Shown: positions 1 to 12,750 of the stretch, piece by piece
Position numbering within the stretch: position 1 is the stretch's first letter
Layout: each line of letters opens with the position of its first letter
NCBI RefSeq assembly: GCF_032854445.1
Contig: NC_088301.1
Span: 12,956,281 to 13,020,280, forward strand
Direction: 5' to 3'
DNA length: 64,000 nt
Origin: Liolophura sinensis
Lineage: Eukaryota; Mollusca; Polyplacophora; Chitonida; Chitonidae
The notes under the pieces: generated by a model
Told to the model about the DNA's origin: nothing
Database searches by the model: none
The model's input: only the letters and a program-made list of their open reading frames with translations
Made by a program: the position numbers and the translations under genes

Positions 1-1287
1 CTGAGGAAGAAATACATTTAAAGAAAAGAAAACAATAGTTACAACTGTCTCTGTATCGAAAATATTTCAACATAAAATGAGGGTAATGTTTACAATCCCA
101 AGCAAACTAACATTACAAGAGAGAAAAATACTGCTAAATTGTTAATGTTTTGAACTTGCGAGAACAGCCATTATAGTTCCATTGGGTTATTGCTGGTGGA
201 TCTGAGATCTCTAATGCTCCAGATAAGTCAAATGTAATGGGCCCAACACTGAAAACAGGAAACAGCCGACTCAAGGCATCGTGCATAAGAGTGAAAACAG
301 AAACAGCATGTTTGGCCAAAAAAAAAAAAGAACTAAGACATGGTCGTCTACACACCGTCCTCATGTATGTATAGGTTTATTATCAAAACCTGATTGCACC
401 TTTCTTTCTGGGCATATATGCACGCAATTCACTAGTTGTATTTTCCTTTAACACATGCAATATTCCTTTCAGATTCCTTTCAGATTCTATAACTTTATAA
501 ACAAAGAGGATTACATATATGGGCCTATTAGATTTAGCACCTTACTTGGATTTTTTGACATGGTTGATTGTGTTTATACGTACAGTGGTGTGTCTTTGTT
601 TCATTTGTCTTTTTGAGAGCCTGAAGCTTTTAATTGCTGAAAGCTGTTCATTGTTTACATTCATTTTAAAGATTTAGACTAAGATGTATAATACTGTATC
701 ACGACATTGAGACGTGATATTTGATGAATTGGCGGAATACAAACAATAGCATGTTCATTAGTTTTATAATGTTAAAAGAGCCAAAATAGTTACTTTAAAT
801 GTTTCAATGAAATAAGATAAACTGTCACTTCATATAGACGACAGATTGTAAACAGGAAGCCAAAAAAAAACATTTGTTAGGTATCGCTTTGTTGCATCTT
901 TGTACTCTATTCTGAAAAAAAATGTGCGTCAGGGACTTTTATGTAATACACAGCCATTCTCATTTCTCTATGCAGATAGTCACACGCGTCTCCATTTAAA
1001 ATTAGATTATTCAAATAAAAAAGGCCACTTTTTTAAGATGGAGGGCAGGAAATAAAATACATTTCTAAATTTTCTGAAAATCGTGGTATACATAGCATTT
1101 AACGTTTTGTAAGCATTGCCCAATGTGTATACACCTCAGTTTTCTCTGGCAAACAGTAAGTTTAATACTGACCATTTTCCGATATATGTATTTTGCAATT
1201 TTGGCTGCCGTTTTAAGTCAGTAGGCTTGTCAGGATCCTTGTGACTGGCGGTGGTTTTCTGCCGGATATGTCCGGTAGTGCGCCATC
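1..1287. other. AT-rich intergenic stretch, nothing recognised
   Basis: No repeat, RNA or convincing coding sequence was seen. Short ORFs are scattered on both strands and none resembles a known family. Short A-runs occur near 320 and 865 but nothing array-like. Confidence 0.6.
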
Positions 1288-1461
1288 CTTGTGTTTCTCT
1301 CCGGCCGTACATGGGAAGGTCTTCCGGCAACCTGCGGTTGGTCGAGAGTTTCCCCGGGCACTACCAGGTCTTCTCCTACCATAATGTTGGCCGCCGTCGC
1401 ATAAGTGAAACATTCTTGAGTACGGCGTAAAACGCCAATCAATTAAATAAATAAATAAATT
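1288..1461 (+). mobile_element. Family A tRNA-SINE, 5'-truncated
   Basis: The body begins near CTCTCCGGCCGTAC and runs through CAACCTGCGG, a CCCCGGGC motif and GGCCGCCGTCGCATAAGTG to TTGAGTACGGCGTAAAAC, ending in an (AAAT)n tail. The tRNA-like head with A and B boxes is missing, as is usual for 5'-truncated retroposition. The sequence just upstream is not SINE-like. A second, divergent copy of the SINE 3' end follows directly (see 1462-1543). Confidence 0.85.
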
Positions 1462-1543
1462 GTATAAGTGAAATATTCTTGAATAGGACGTTAAATCTCA
1501 GTTTAATATATGAATAAATAAATTAATAAATAAATACACTTTT
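1462..1543 (+). mobile_element. Second SINE tail abutting the first
   Basis: This stretch starts with TGTATAAGTGAAATATTC and continues TTGAATAGGACGTTAAAT, then a second A/T-rich tail of AAAT repeats. It matches only the last ~45 bp of family A and has diverged (AGGACGTTAAAT in place of the usual TACGGCGTAAAAC). It may be the remnant of an older insertion whose tail was the landing site of the neighbouring copy, or a tail duplication. Confidence 0.6.
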
Positions 1544-4500
1544 GCTGTATTTCATAAAATTATGTGCAGTGCAACCTGATAAGCTGTTCTGTACGTAGCC
1601 ACATTACAGAGCGTAAGAACGTTATGCGAAATTCCAGATCATATATAATTTATTATGCTGAACTCACGACAAACTGTTTCACAATGTGAAACTGTTACCC
1701 GTCTTCCGAGCGCGTTATAAGGTTAGCGCAAAACATGTCATTGTTTATTATATGTGATGACATTGCACCTTTATGCGTAAATATAGACCAGTGATGTCTA
1801 ACAGATTGCTTAAATCTGCTTAAACCAGGGGCCATCTAAGAAGATGATATTTATACACTTACATGTAAAATGACATGAGGCCGGTTACGTGTGACCATTT
1901 GTCAATTATCATAATGGCATAGCTGCTCTGGGTTTGATCTCTAGGCTGTAGTTGTAAAGAGACTGCCTATACAGTCTTTCCATATACAAGCCGTGTATCG
2001 CCTTGGCCAGATCCATGGCCTCACAGCCATACACGACCTTCATAAAAAAAGTCAGCTGTGACTTAAATACTACCAGACTGTAAGCGGGCAAATAATATTT
2101 CAATTTTGATAGTACGTTGTCTTAAACTACCATTGCGAGTTGTGTTTACAAACAATAAACTGTAAAGTTATTTTGACAACCGCCAAACTGTGTCGCCTTC
2201 TTTGACACACCACAACGAGTTAACGTTAAGACCACCAGCAAAGCTCAGTCACAAAAGCACTTAATGTTGGGAACAACTAGCACTCCACGGCCAGCCAGTT
2301 AATATATGTCGTGTCACAATCAACAAACGAGAGGCGTCCGTTACAAATTAGCCAGTAATTATATTTTTTTCGCCTAAATTCTTTCTGCGGATTTTTCAGG
2401 TGGACTATGTATACATTTTCGTGTCGCCGCCACTATCTGGTAGCACTTTGGGCGCCCGGGTGATACCTTCGCAACATGGTAACGTCACGAAATTACGCAC
2501 CCTGCTGACGAAGACATAGGCAACTAGCAGATGCATGTTGCGACGCGATAAAAGAAAATGCTGTAAATGTGAAACTGAGGACAAACTAGGCGCATCTATG
2601 CACCATAACAACTATATATAGGTAGTATTGGCCTCTTGGAATGTTTGGTGAAAGCGTCGATTAGAAGCCACACAGACAACGTATACCCGTTAAGTCAGTG
2701 TAAAACCTTAAAAGTTAACCGTATATTATGTATAACGAAAGTAATCTCAAAGTTGGAAATATTTTCATACAATAAACAGACCTCACAGGTTTAGAATTAC
2801 TCAAAATGTTGTGTTATCATCACATTTCACATACAATAACATTAAAGCTACGAATGCATGTGGGGTCACTTGTCGTTTATACGTGCATATCAACTCCGCT
2901 TAATGACGATTTTCATGTCAACAGAGTGTCAGTGTACGGCGATTTACATAAGGACGTCAAGGATGCTTCATAGCATATAAATCATGTCAGCAAAATCTAA
3001 AACATCTTGCCAAAGCGTCAGCTTGAATAGGCTGTGGGAAATGTCTGGCCTGTCACAATCCTACTTTAAAGACAGCCTCTGAGCAGCCGACTTTTGCAAT
3101 TACCTCTTTAAAAGGTGCGTTTTCTCGGGGTAAAAGTTAGACGAATAATTTGTCAGTGTGAATTTATATCGAGAAGCCATGAAACTGGAATGATCACTCA
3201 AGGTGACGGCTGGGTGAGCGAGTTCCAACCTCTGTCGTCGACTCTTGTCGACACCAGTCGAGCAAGCCGATCATGGTCATAAAAAATTACCGTATGTAAA
3301 CAGCACGTGTTCCTGTATTTGCCCCTTGATCACCTTTGGATGAACGACCAGCAGTTTGTCTGGCATTTATTAAACATCTTTAATAATTTGCAGGTAGTGG
3401 GCAGTAGTGTAGATGAACAAGGGGAAAAAAGAGAAGGGTCGCGAAGTAATCAAGTGAAAGCAACGAAATGTCGTCATGTCAGAACAAGGTTTGTCAGATG
3501 AATCAGAAATGATTAAGGCGACAATGTCAGCCTCTATGGCACGAATTCCCTGAGGTGATTCTGTATTTTCCAGTCTTTCTGGTTGATTGACAGAAAGCTG
3601 TTTAAAACAAAGTACAGTCAAGAATTATGTTATTTTTTTACAAAAAGCAAACATGAAGTCTATACACCTTTATAAAAGATATTCAAGAACAGGCCAATGA
3701 AGAATATGTACTTCCAACCATGTTTTTGCTTGCCTTTCTATCGCTTGTTAGATATTGATACTAATATATCTGAAAACTCTTAAAATAAACTGAAATTGAA
3801 GGTCAATATTTTAATGATAAATCAGAAGTATACGAATATACTTGAATTTCAAATTGAATTTGTTCAGTAACAACTTAGCCGCTAGAAAGCTCGATATACG
3901 CATTCGAACTGCTTAGTTCCAGGTTTTAGGTGAAATAATGAGTCTCGTATCTCATGGAGTGCTTGTGAAAACGAGGTGAGAAATAGTTCGCACACGCAAA
4001 ACCACTTCTGATCTGGTTTAACCAAAGAATTAAAGGTGTATCGGTTACGATTTCACATCTCACTACTCATCGTCTGGCTTAAGAACAGCACTTGTCATCT
4101 GTCAATAGCATTCTATCTTTAGAATGTAAAGCAGGTGTACGACAAAGCGGTACTACTCGAGTTTAGTCTGGTTTGTGGTCGGTTAAGGAACGACCAAATG
4201 ACACTGTTTGCTTAGAGAGGTCAACGACGATGCGGTACAGACCTAGTCCTTTAAAACATTAGAGGTCCGCGACGAAACATTGGTCCAGTGCACGTACTGG
4301 CCAAGGCGATCCGTCCAAACTCTGACTGTATTCTATGGGAGAGATACGAGTGAGTGGATCTGTACGAGCTCCACCACAGCCTGTTCATCAGGGGTGAAAT
4401 GAGATCAAAATCCAAATCAGAAATCTCATTTGCAGGTTTGTGCTGTTCAGCAGATTGCTGATCTGGGACTATCGCCAAAAACCTTTTCATTTGTCACGAA

Positions 4501-6016
4501 TGAAAAAGGGGGATTAAACGCGGCTACCCTCCACGCCTGGCACAGTAATTTTCATTACTTACTTTGTGGGTTCTGTATTGAATTCACCGGATTTTTTTAA
4601 AAGCGCATTTAAATGGAATAGAACAGAATGTCCAAAGAATGAGATGAACTTAGAAACGATGTTTATTGGGAAAACACAAAAGATGCATGTTTCCATTCTG
4701 ATACAGTGACAGTTATTAAATATAATTCTGGAAAACATTTCACTTCAGACTGGATTTAAAATCTTGTTATTTATTTTTTGTGGGTATTATGCTAGTGGTG
4801 TTTATAATTGTCTTTTACATTTGTTAGGATTGATTCATACATGATCATTCTCTGACACTGGCTACACAGACATTTGTAAATCACCCAGTGCATGTCACAC
4901 CAAGAGGCATTTTCTTCACAAACCGTAATCAAATTTATATTACCCTTTTTCATTACGACAGGATAAATATCTTAATACATATCGCAACAGACAATAGCTT
5001 TTCGTCCCAGGGAGACACAGCCTACAAGCTCATTGCATGCAAGTAAAAATATCCAGAATTTTAGGTTCTCTCATGCTACAAACGTCATTTATAGTGGTGA
5101 CAGAGATCGACAATGCAATGCCCATTCAGGTAGCCAAAAGCACTCGACAACCTTACATGGCGGATCACAACTGGGTAAGTTCAGACCTGGATGCGTATAG
5201 CACCGCCCATACAGTCACTAGAAAGAAGGAGATTGTTGTCAACGAGACCGAGGCACAATGCCAGTTGTACCTTTACAATTACTGAAGGGCTTAGCATTTG
5301 CCATTTGCTCTTTCTACTGCTCTAGAACAACTTGCGGCACGAGTATTTTGTCACAATGGCTTTTGTTTGCAGTCTACCGCATTTTTGAAGCTGTAGCGGG
5401 ATTGTATATGGTACACGATTCCAGGAGCATAGGTTGCGCCGTGCAGTCACGTCTGTGACCGAACAATGAAGAATCTTTGCCCCAACACTCTATCGAATTC
5501 ATGCTCCTCCTTGATTGAAAAGAGTGTCAACTTTCGGTGTACTCAGGCTTCCCGTGAGTTGTGCGACCCCCCACCCCAACCCTCACCTCCTTCATCTCTG
5601 GAACAGACGATTCAACATACCGCAGAGCATGCAGCAGGAAAAAATAATTCATTGTTATTTTGGACCAAATACAGCAATGTACACACTAGAATTATCGCAC
5701 CTACATTAAAAATCTCCATCATTGCCTTATATATACTATAAGCACCACTAAAGTTTCGATTTCAAGAACAGGTGCGGTAGGGAACAAATTGCACTATTGA
5801 CCATCATTAAATGAGAATATCCTTATACAAGCAAATCTTAAATCTTCATCATGAGATCGAGTGAACGAAATTTACCAGCTCCAGTGCACAGTATATACGC
5901 TTAACATCTTCATTCACTTACCGTTTACCATAACAGAACGACTGAAATACATGTTCACTTTGATCTCAAAAAATAATTCTAATGTCTGTTATCCATTTAG
6001 ACGCATGCATACTTAT
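1544..6016. other. Intergenic, nothing recognised
   Basis: About 4.5 kb without a recognisable repeat, RNA gene or coding exon. ORFs of 60-91 codons are present on both strands, as expected by chance. A pyrimidine-rich stretch lies around 5570-5600 and a short GTCGAC inverted pair near 3240; neither forms a definable feature. Confidence 0.5.
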
Positions 6017-6220
6017 GCTGTGAGTTCAAATCTAGCTCATGCTGGCTTCCTTTAAAGGCGTATGTGGGAAGGTCTGCAGCAACCTGCGGATGGTCGAGGG
6101 TTTCCCCCGGGCTCTGTCCGGTTTCCTCCCACCATACTACTGGCCGCCGTCGTATAAGTGAAATATTCATAAGTACGGTCTAAAACACCGTAAAAAATAA
6201 ATAAGTAAATAAATATATTT
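6017..6220 (+). mobile_element. Family A tRNA-SINE, lacks the A-box part
   Basis: It begins at the B-box region (TGAGTTCAAATCTAGCTC) and continues through GGCTTCCT, GGGAAGGTCTGC, CAACCTGCGGATGG, TTTCCCCCGGGCTC and GGCCGCCGTCGTATAAGTG to an AAAT-type tail. The 3' end has diverged (ATAAGTACGGTCTAAAACACC). It lies directly upstream of a related but distinct repeat at 6245. Confidence 0.88.
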
Positions 6221-6244
6221 TTAAGGCATCATAGGAATAATTTC

Positions 6245-6490
6245 ATTTATTTATTTGATTGTTGGTTCAAGCCACACTCAAAAATTTTTCACTTCTACCA
6301 AGGTAGTCATTTTCATAGGTGGAAGAAACCAGGGTGCGCGTCATAAACCACCGACCCTTGGCATGTTTCTGATGAACTTTCCCACATATGTCATACAGAT
6401 ATGCACACTACATTTGAGGAAGACAAGTTGCCCTCAACGAACACTTAAGACTGCGCAGACTGTCACACGAGGCCCAGTCCAAGACGCAGT
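6245..6490 (-). mobile_element. Divergent interspersed repeat, family F
   Basis: Starts with ATTTATTTATTTGATTGTTG, the reverse-complement tail shared with family A, but the body differs: CACTCAAAAATTTTTCACTT, then GGTGGAAGAAACCAGGGTGC, ATAAACCACCGACC and ACTTTCCCACATATG. The same order of motifs recurs at 53637 and 61414. The tail position puts the element on the minus strand. Probably an old non-autonomous retroposon; the right boundary is uncertain. Confidence 0.55.
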
Positions 6491-8917
6491 GTGAGCAGGG
6501 TAATCTACAAAATTTTACGCTCTACAAAAAAAATCTTGAAAAGCAAGCGCCTTTGACTGCTTGCCTGCTTCACTTTGCATGCTGATGGTTGGTATACAAA
6601 CGTCTGTTTTGACGCATAGATTTAATGATAATAGAAATGATCATATATTCAAGTCATATTTAAAACTATTGCCATGCATATTTTAAAGGTTGAACTTCAT
6701 ATTTAATTTCCTGTTCGTATTCTTATTCTCTTTTCAGTATCTTCTCACTATCCAAAAATCTTGGCGAATTTCAGACGAGGACCTTGGTGTATAACAGGTA
6801 AACAAACGTTACGGTCAAAGAACGTCGCGAGCGAGTAAATATGTTTTCTTATTATATCTGTTTTACCTCTTGAATTTTGAGTGTTTTGCGGTGTCGAGGC
6901 GAGACAGGTTTTGCATTAAGCCAGAAGGCAGAGGATCTGTCTTATGACAGTCCACCCACCCACACCCCTGACAAACAGCAAAGAACGTGTCATGCCGCCG
7001 GCTGCTCCACTCTGCACTACATGGGCCTGTTCCCAGGGCTATCTATGTCACAGGGATTTGACTGAGTCATTTACATCAACAAAACATGGTTAAATCAGCA
7101 ATGCCAACTCCGACAAAGATTCCGTAACGTATGCCTACAATAGTGCAGCCCACCATAAACGCAGTTGTCCGTTGACCTAATACCCTGTTCTCGAGAAAAT
7201 GGTGAACCTGTAGGCTGAGCATGGTAACTGACAAAAACCAGGCCAACGTTCAACCCTCCTGCTGCTGTGTGTCAATGTGTAATATTTACAGATACCCCCA
7301 GAAGTAACCTGCTTTTAAACCTGTGTTTTGTAGGACACCTCCGGGCGAATGTTTTCACTGCTTTGTAAATGGAAAGGAATTTCAGACCAATGGCCTATGT
7401 AGCTATTGGTCGCCATGCTTCGGGGACTGAGACACAGAGTGCATATAAACATTCTGGGTTATGTAACTATGACACAAGTTAATGTCACTAATGATTTTGA
7501 TGAATACAACAAAGACATTCTCATCTAACTGCAAAACGATGGGATTATCCCATTAGAAAAGAATCATTTGAAAAGAATTCAGACAAATTTGTAAATTTTG
7601 GCTTCCATAACACAGACTAGAAGTCTTTTAAAGCGCAAAAACCTATTACAATTCGATCATGGGCCCATATTAGACCAACTCGTGGCGCCAACGGATGATC
7701 CGGTTGCGCTGTAGGGACTAGGCCCAACAAGAAGTCAAGTGCAGCCGGGTACTGGTGATCTTTCTATCGTTAAGCTGTATATGTGCTGAAAACTTTATCT
7801 GTCTGTTTACCTTACAGTCGATTCCCCGTGTGTTTTTCCTCTAGCCGAAAGCCGTAGTTGTGGGCACGTTGCTTTGACACATTACCCTCGGTATGTCCCC
7901 CTTCAAAGGTATCTTACAAGTGTCCGCAAAGCTTAGCTGAGCTGACTTTTGATAGCGGACCTGAATGAGAGCTATCACATTGATACTGTTGATGACAGAA
8001 GCACACCTTGGCAAATTCAGTATTGTCCTGGGCAAATTTGTGACCGATATGGTGTTCCCTTGGGGATATAGGGAGTTAAATTAAACTCTCTGACCACAAG
8101 AACGTGTATGACATATCTTCCTCCCAATCCAGGCATGGGGCAAGGATATTCCATTGGTTTACCACTTTTTAGTTAACATCAGATCTATTGACTTAGATAG
8201 GTTACCAAATTATATTCTCTAGGTATGTCATAACTGTCCATGTGAAAGGAATACATATTTCTCCTTTATGCGTGGCATACCACCGGAGCTATACTAGGGC
8301 TAATCGAGGATATAATTTGTTCAAGCTTAACATGTGTTAGTGTACCGGGAAAATATTGACACAGTGAACGCATTGAGCTGATCATCTCTGGCACTTAGGT
8401 GGCAAGGCTGAGCAATAGGTACCTTACACACTTAGTAGCTGGCGCGGGCAAACTATGGCGGTCAGGACTCTTTCAAACATTGTCTTGTAAGCTAGTAGCA
8501 TCCCCGTGAGAACACCGCCTCTGAATTCGCAGAGGACCACGCCTAGATCTGGACCATAATAAGGCCAGGTAGGTACACGGCTGCAGGGTTCAGGACTAAC
8601 AAGTCGGATTTTTATGTCTCTAAAGCCAGAATTGGAGGACTTGACACATGTACATTCTGTGACCTTCTCTGTATATGATTTCAACATGAGGAGCACTAAA
8701 AACGACAATATAATTAAAGGCCTAAAGCATAGAGAGGAAAATCAAAGCAGCGACGACTGTGTAAGAGCCAGCAAATGGTCACACGTAACCGGTGAAAAAT
8801 GGCCTCTTACCTATCTACCTCATTCAGGGTTTTAATCTAACTGTTCGTGTAAATGCATAAATAGTAGCAATTCGCACTGACCGCCCCTAGCACCATGGCT
8901 TAAGCAGAATTACGTTA
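6491..8917. other. Intergenic, nothing recognised
   Basis: No repeat family or coding exon identified. Two overlapping ORFs near 8424-8835 on opposite strands look like chance. Confidence 0.5.
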
Positions 8918-9026
8918 GAGGAAGCCTGCATGAGCTGGACTTGAACTCCCAGCGTCGGCATTGGTGAGAGACTTCTAGGTCATTACGCTGCATTAGCGCG
9001 CTAACCAACAGAGCCACGGTGGCCTC
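8918..9026 (-). mobile_element. Family A SINE head only (tRNA-like part)
   Basis: On the minus strand this reads GAGGCCACCGTGGCTCTG, GGTTAGCGCGCTAATGC, AGCGTAATGACC, then GGGAGTTCAAGTCCAGCTC and AGGCTTCCTC, where similarity stops. Both Pol III boxes are present, but the SINE body and tail are missing. Loss of the 3' half is the reverse of ordinary 5' truncation and points to a later deletion or to a head-only tRNA-like unit. Confidence 0.8.
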
Positions 9027-11999
9027 AAAAATGCAGCGATGTAGAGCTTTACACATAATTGTTTTGAATGTAAGCTATGCTGAAAAACATATTGTCTCAT
9101 ACCTTTGATGGGTAGACGACTGTGTCAGTATAAGAATGCTTGTTAGACATATAATGAAATTTTTAAATTAGCAAACGTCTTCCTTTTGCAACATCGGAAC
9201 CGAAATTTTCCTCTACATTACCTATGGACTGATATTTCCCCCATGATAGCGGGTAAATTTAACATTTACGTGAGGCCGGTGAATAACTAGGGTTGCCATT
9301 GTTTCTTCTGAAAAATTATCCACAATAAACACGACAATTTAATAACTGAATATTAAAAGTTTAAACTGAATATTTTAACTTTCATTGATCAAGTATACTT
9401 AAAATTCTTCCTATATCGAGACTGCGCTGTTTTGAAACTACAAGGAATCAGATTAAAGAGTCATCTTAACTGTAGAAGAAGTTTCAGTTTTTGAACACAG
9501 GCTGTTAGATAGTGAGGTGTAGAGAGTTCGAATCCATCTCATCTGGGGTTATAAATACTTCAGGAGGTTTAGCAGGTAGGCCTACATGACGAAGTGTGAA
9601 AGATGGAAAGAAACTAAAACAAAAATTATGAAAAACTTCCTTCATTTGGGGACGTATTTTTGTGTCTCAAAATTTTATGTATATTTTTCGTGAATTCCAG
9701 GGAGTTTTCAGAAATGACGTAAACGGTGAACGTTCCGTGATTGTTGGATCAGTTCAGTGCTCACGCATATAATTACTCCAGCTATTTTTGGCAGAGAACA
9801 TTTGATTTTTTTGTCAGAAACTTGATAGGCCGGAAGAATATCCATTCAGTTTATACTAGCGCTTGGAATTATGCAGCGATCAAAGAGGAAGAGGAAATAA
9901 TAATCTGGAAATATTGCAGATGAAGGAAGGCATGGAGTTCATTGCTCGGGTGGGAAAGTTTTATTTGTAGTATTTAAGCAAAAGTGCGTCCTTTGTATAT
10001 TATACAGGCCATGCCGAATTGGCCCAGTTACGTATTCGACCATAGCACTGCTTTTCAAAACGAAAATAAAATTGGATTGAGTGCAATGGACGCAATTCAG
10101 GTATTCCGAACATCTTGTAAATTGTGAAACAGAATGACAGATAGAGCCATATTTAAAGAGCATAACTCTGGCTCTCACAGCGTCTATTATTCCTCACCCA
10201 AATAAAGCATAACTTTGACGGTGTAATTACCTTCTTGTTCACCCTGAGCTAAGACCGAGTTGCTTTCAATCTTGATCGTATCAGCTTTGATTTCTCTAGA
10301 TATTATCTAATAGAAATCTTATTCAAATCTAATCCATTAGAGTATTAACGACAATTATCAATCAAAATGAGACTATACAATATACTCGCCTACCTTGTAG
10401 TTGTCATCGAACGCAAAACGTCTAGGTTGCTGTAAGACAAACGTTTTAGTTACACAAAATTGTTAGAAAGCTTGGCATTTATATAAATGAAATCAGATCG
10501 TGACGTACTTGCTTCCTGTTTGAAGAATATGCCAATAAAATATGCTGTATCATAAGTACCAAAAATTCCGTCCTGTTTATTTCTAACCGCCCTTTTTCCA
10601 AGCAAATTCCATCCTGTTATGGTAATGTTTAATGGCTTATGAGCAACATAAGCACGTTTTTGTATCAAATCATATCAAGTACCGAATATGGTAATATTAT
10701 AAAAGCCATATATAGCTAGAATTCGCTGCCCCGTTTAATGCTGTTTACATTTCCACGACCTTCTGTCGACCCCATCATCCGTAAAGGTATTATTAAACCC
10801 TATGTAAATCCTCTAAACAGTTTCATTTTAATAGTATTATAGTATTTTTAAACACTTCGGTGTTTCCGTTTATAATGTTAGGAAGGACATACCCGGATTA
10901 TAAATTGAATCAACTTTTTGATCTGATTAGTTCTGGCGAGCTTACAGACTTTCAGCTGGAAACAGCAAGCGATGATTCAGAATAAGTAAAAATCAGACAT
11001 AAATCGTCAAAAAATGTGACCGTGTTGTTAAAGTGGAAATGCTAGTGAAAAATAATGGGAACGCGGACTCTCTGATCAGCTTTTCATTGCCAATGATCGT
11101 CATGACGTCGCTATAAGGGATCCCCGATGGCTCAATCCCGATGGCTCAATACCGATGGCTCAATTCTAGTGAGAGCCCATCTGTCCTCAACCAATTCCAA
11201 GCTTGAATCTAGATTTTAGGATCGGCTGCGGCTTTATGTCAGGAAGTTAGTCAAATACCCTGCCGAAGGTCTGTGGTTTACTTCCGCCAGCCCAGTTCAG
11301 TAGAACCTTAAATCGGATGACAGTGGTGTAAAATAAAAATTTCGAGCTGAGTACGACGTCAAAAACCAACAAAAAACAAATAAACAAAGAAAATCAGTAA
11401 GACCACATCTCACAGAAGTGCACCACAGATGGATTAAATGTTCAGCGTAGTTTGAGATCATCGGTACAGGTTTTACACGGTCATTGCTTGAGTGGAACGA
11501 TGACGTCCTGCCGTGTCTATGCAGGCGCGACGTGTGCCTTATTTTACCACTCGCGTCACATTTTTATTGCTTGAAAAGGCAGAGTTGGGTCGTAATAGAA
11601 ACTAGCAGGTTGCTGAAAAACGGTTAATAGCTCCGCAGGTAAAGTCGCTCACATAGCAAAACAAGGCATTCTTCATCACATGCCTGAAGCTAGTAGATTT
11701 CGAAATAGAGAGCAATTTTTGATACACTGTTCAGAAGTACACTGGGCCTGTTTATATGACAACTATAGCTGTATATCCACGCAGAGCATTAATTTCGGTC
11801 TAATTCTGTTTCACCGAGGGCTGGCTCGTGTTACATCGGGCTGAAAAAAAGTAGGGTTCCCAAAGGTAGAAGGACAACATTTCTGGCATACCAGGTCCCC
11901 GGGCCTTTGTCAGGTCCTATCAGCTGTTCCCACTACCTCTGGGGTCATCTTTTGACGACGAGAACAATCTTAACTGCACCTTTGTCGTCACTAGGGCCT
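9027..11999. other. Intergenic; possible B-box remnant and a 14-bp triplicate
   Basis: Mostly featureless. Around 9525-9536 a perfect B-box-like GAGTTCGAATCC stands alone and could be a decayed tRNA-derived fragment. At 11123-11164 the 14-mer CCCGATGGCTCAAT occurs three times in direct succession, the third copy beginning with A. Nothing else recognised. Confidence 0.5.
11123..11164. repeat. 14-bp x 3 tandem repeat
   Basis: Three head-to-tail copies of CCCGATGGCTCAAT; only the first base of the third copy differs. It is isolated and not related to the larger arrays. Confidence 0.9.
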
Positions 12000-12750
12000 G
12001 ATACCACGTGAAACCAATACCCCAAAAGAATAAGAGTTCTAGCATTGCTATAACAAGTCAGATTTAATTAAGGTAGTACTTATATTAAAATAATCTTAGC
12101 GCTGTAAGTTGCAAACGTAGGTCACTCTTATACCGTAAGACTAATGTACCGTACTAATGTGAAACCAAAGCTCCAAACAATATGACTTAGCATTGGTAAC
12201 AAGTCAAACTGATGTGGTACTTTAATTAAAATATTCTTGAAAGTTAATATTGCTAAAAAAATCAAATTTAACTGATATCATACTTTATATAAAATGATCT
12301 TAGCGTCTTAAGTTTAAAACATACGTCTTCACGTGAAAGCAATATTCCGAAACAATATGACTTAGTACTGTTAACGAGTGACATTCAAATGATGTACTTT
12401 AATATGATCATTTTTTGTGTATTTATTTATTTATTTGATTGGTGTTTTGCGCCGTACTCAAGAATATTTCACTTATACGACGGCGGCCAGCATTATGGTG
12501 GGTGGAAACCGGGCAGAGCCCGAGGGAAACCCTGGTCCATCTGCAGGTTGCTAGTCTTGGTGATGTAAGTTGAAAACACATACATATGTCCAACTTATAA
12601 CTCATAGTTAATACGTAAGACTAATATACGGCGTGAAACCAATGATACAAAAAATAAGAATTGGTAACAATACCAATAACTTTAACTGTTATGATATACT
12701 ATAATTAAGATGATTAACGTCGTAAGTTAAAAAAAATACTTCTCACTTTT
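12000..12750. repeat. Decayed tandem array, unit about 150-175 bp
   Basis: The landmark GTGAAACC (or GTGAAAGC) recurs at 12008, 12159, 12333 and 12633. Each is followed by partly conserved text (CAATATGACTTAGCATTG, AACAAGTCA, TACTTTAATTAAAAT, GATCTTAGCG, TAAGTT). Spacings are 151, 174 and 300 bp; subtracting the SINE at 12421 reduces the last to about 167. Copies are strongly diverged, so the array is old and predates the SINE. Confidence 0.7.
12421..12553 (-). mobile_element. Family A SINE, 5'-truncated, inside the 165-bp array
   Basis: The plus strand shows the inverse tail (ATTTATTTATTTGATTGG), TTTTGCGCCGTACTCAAG, ACTTATACGACGGCGGCC, AGCATTATGGTGGGTGG and TCTGCAGGTTGC, where similarity ends. 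The tRNA head is absent. It interrupts a copy of the surrounding tandem repeat. No clear target duplication was seen. Confidence 0.9.

Noticed and set aside
11123-11164. Operator-like triple site
   Set aside because: Three perfect 14-mers are present, but no gene or promoter is nearby and simple slippage explains them.
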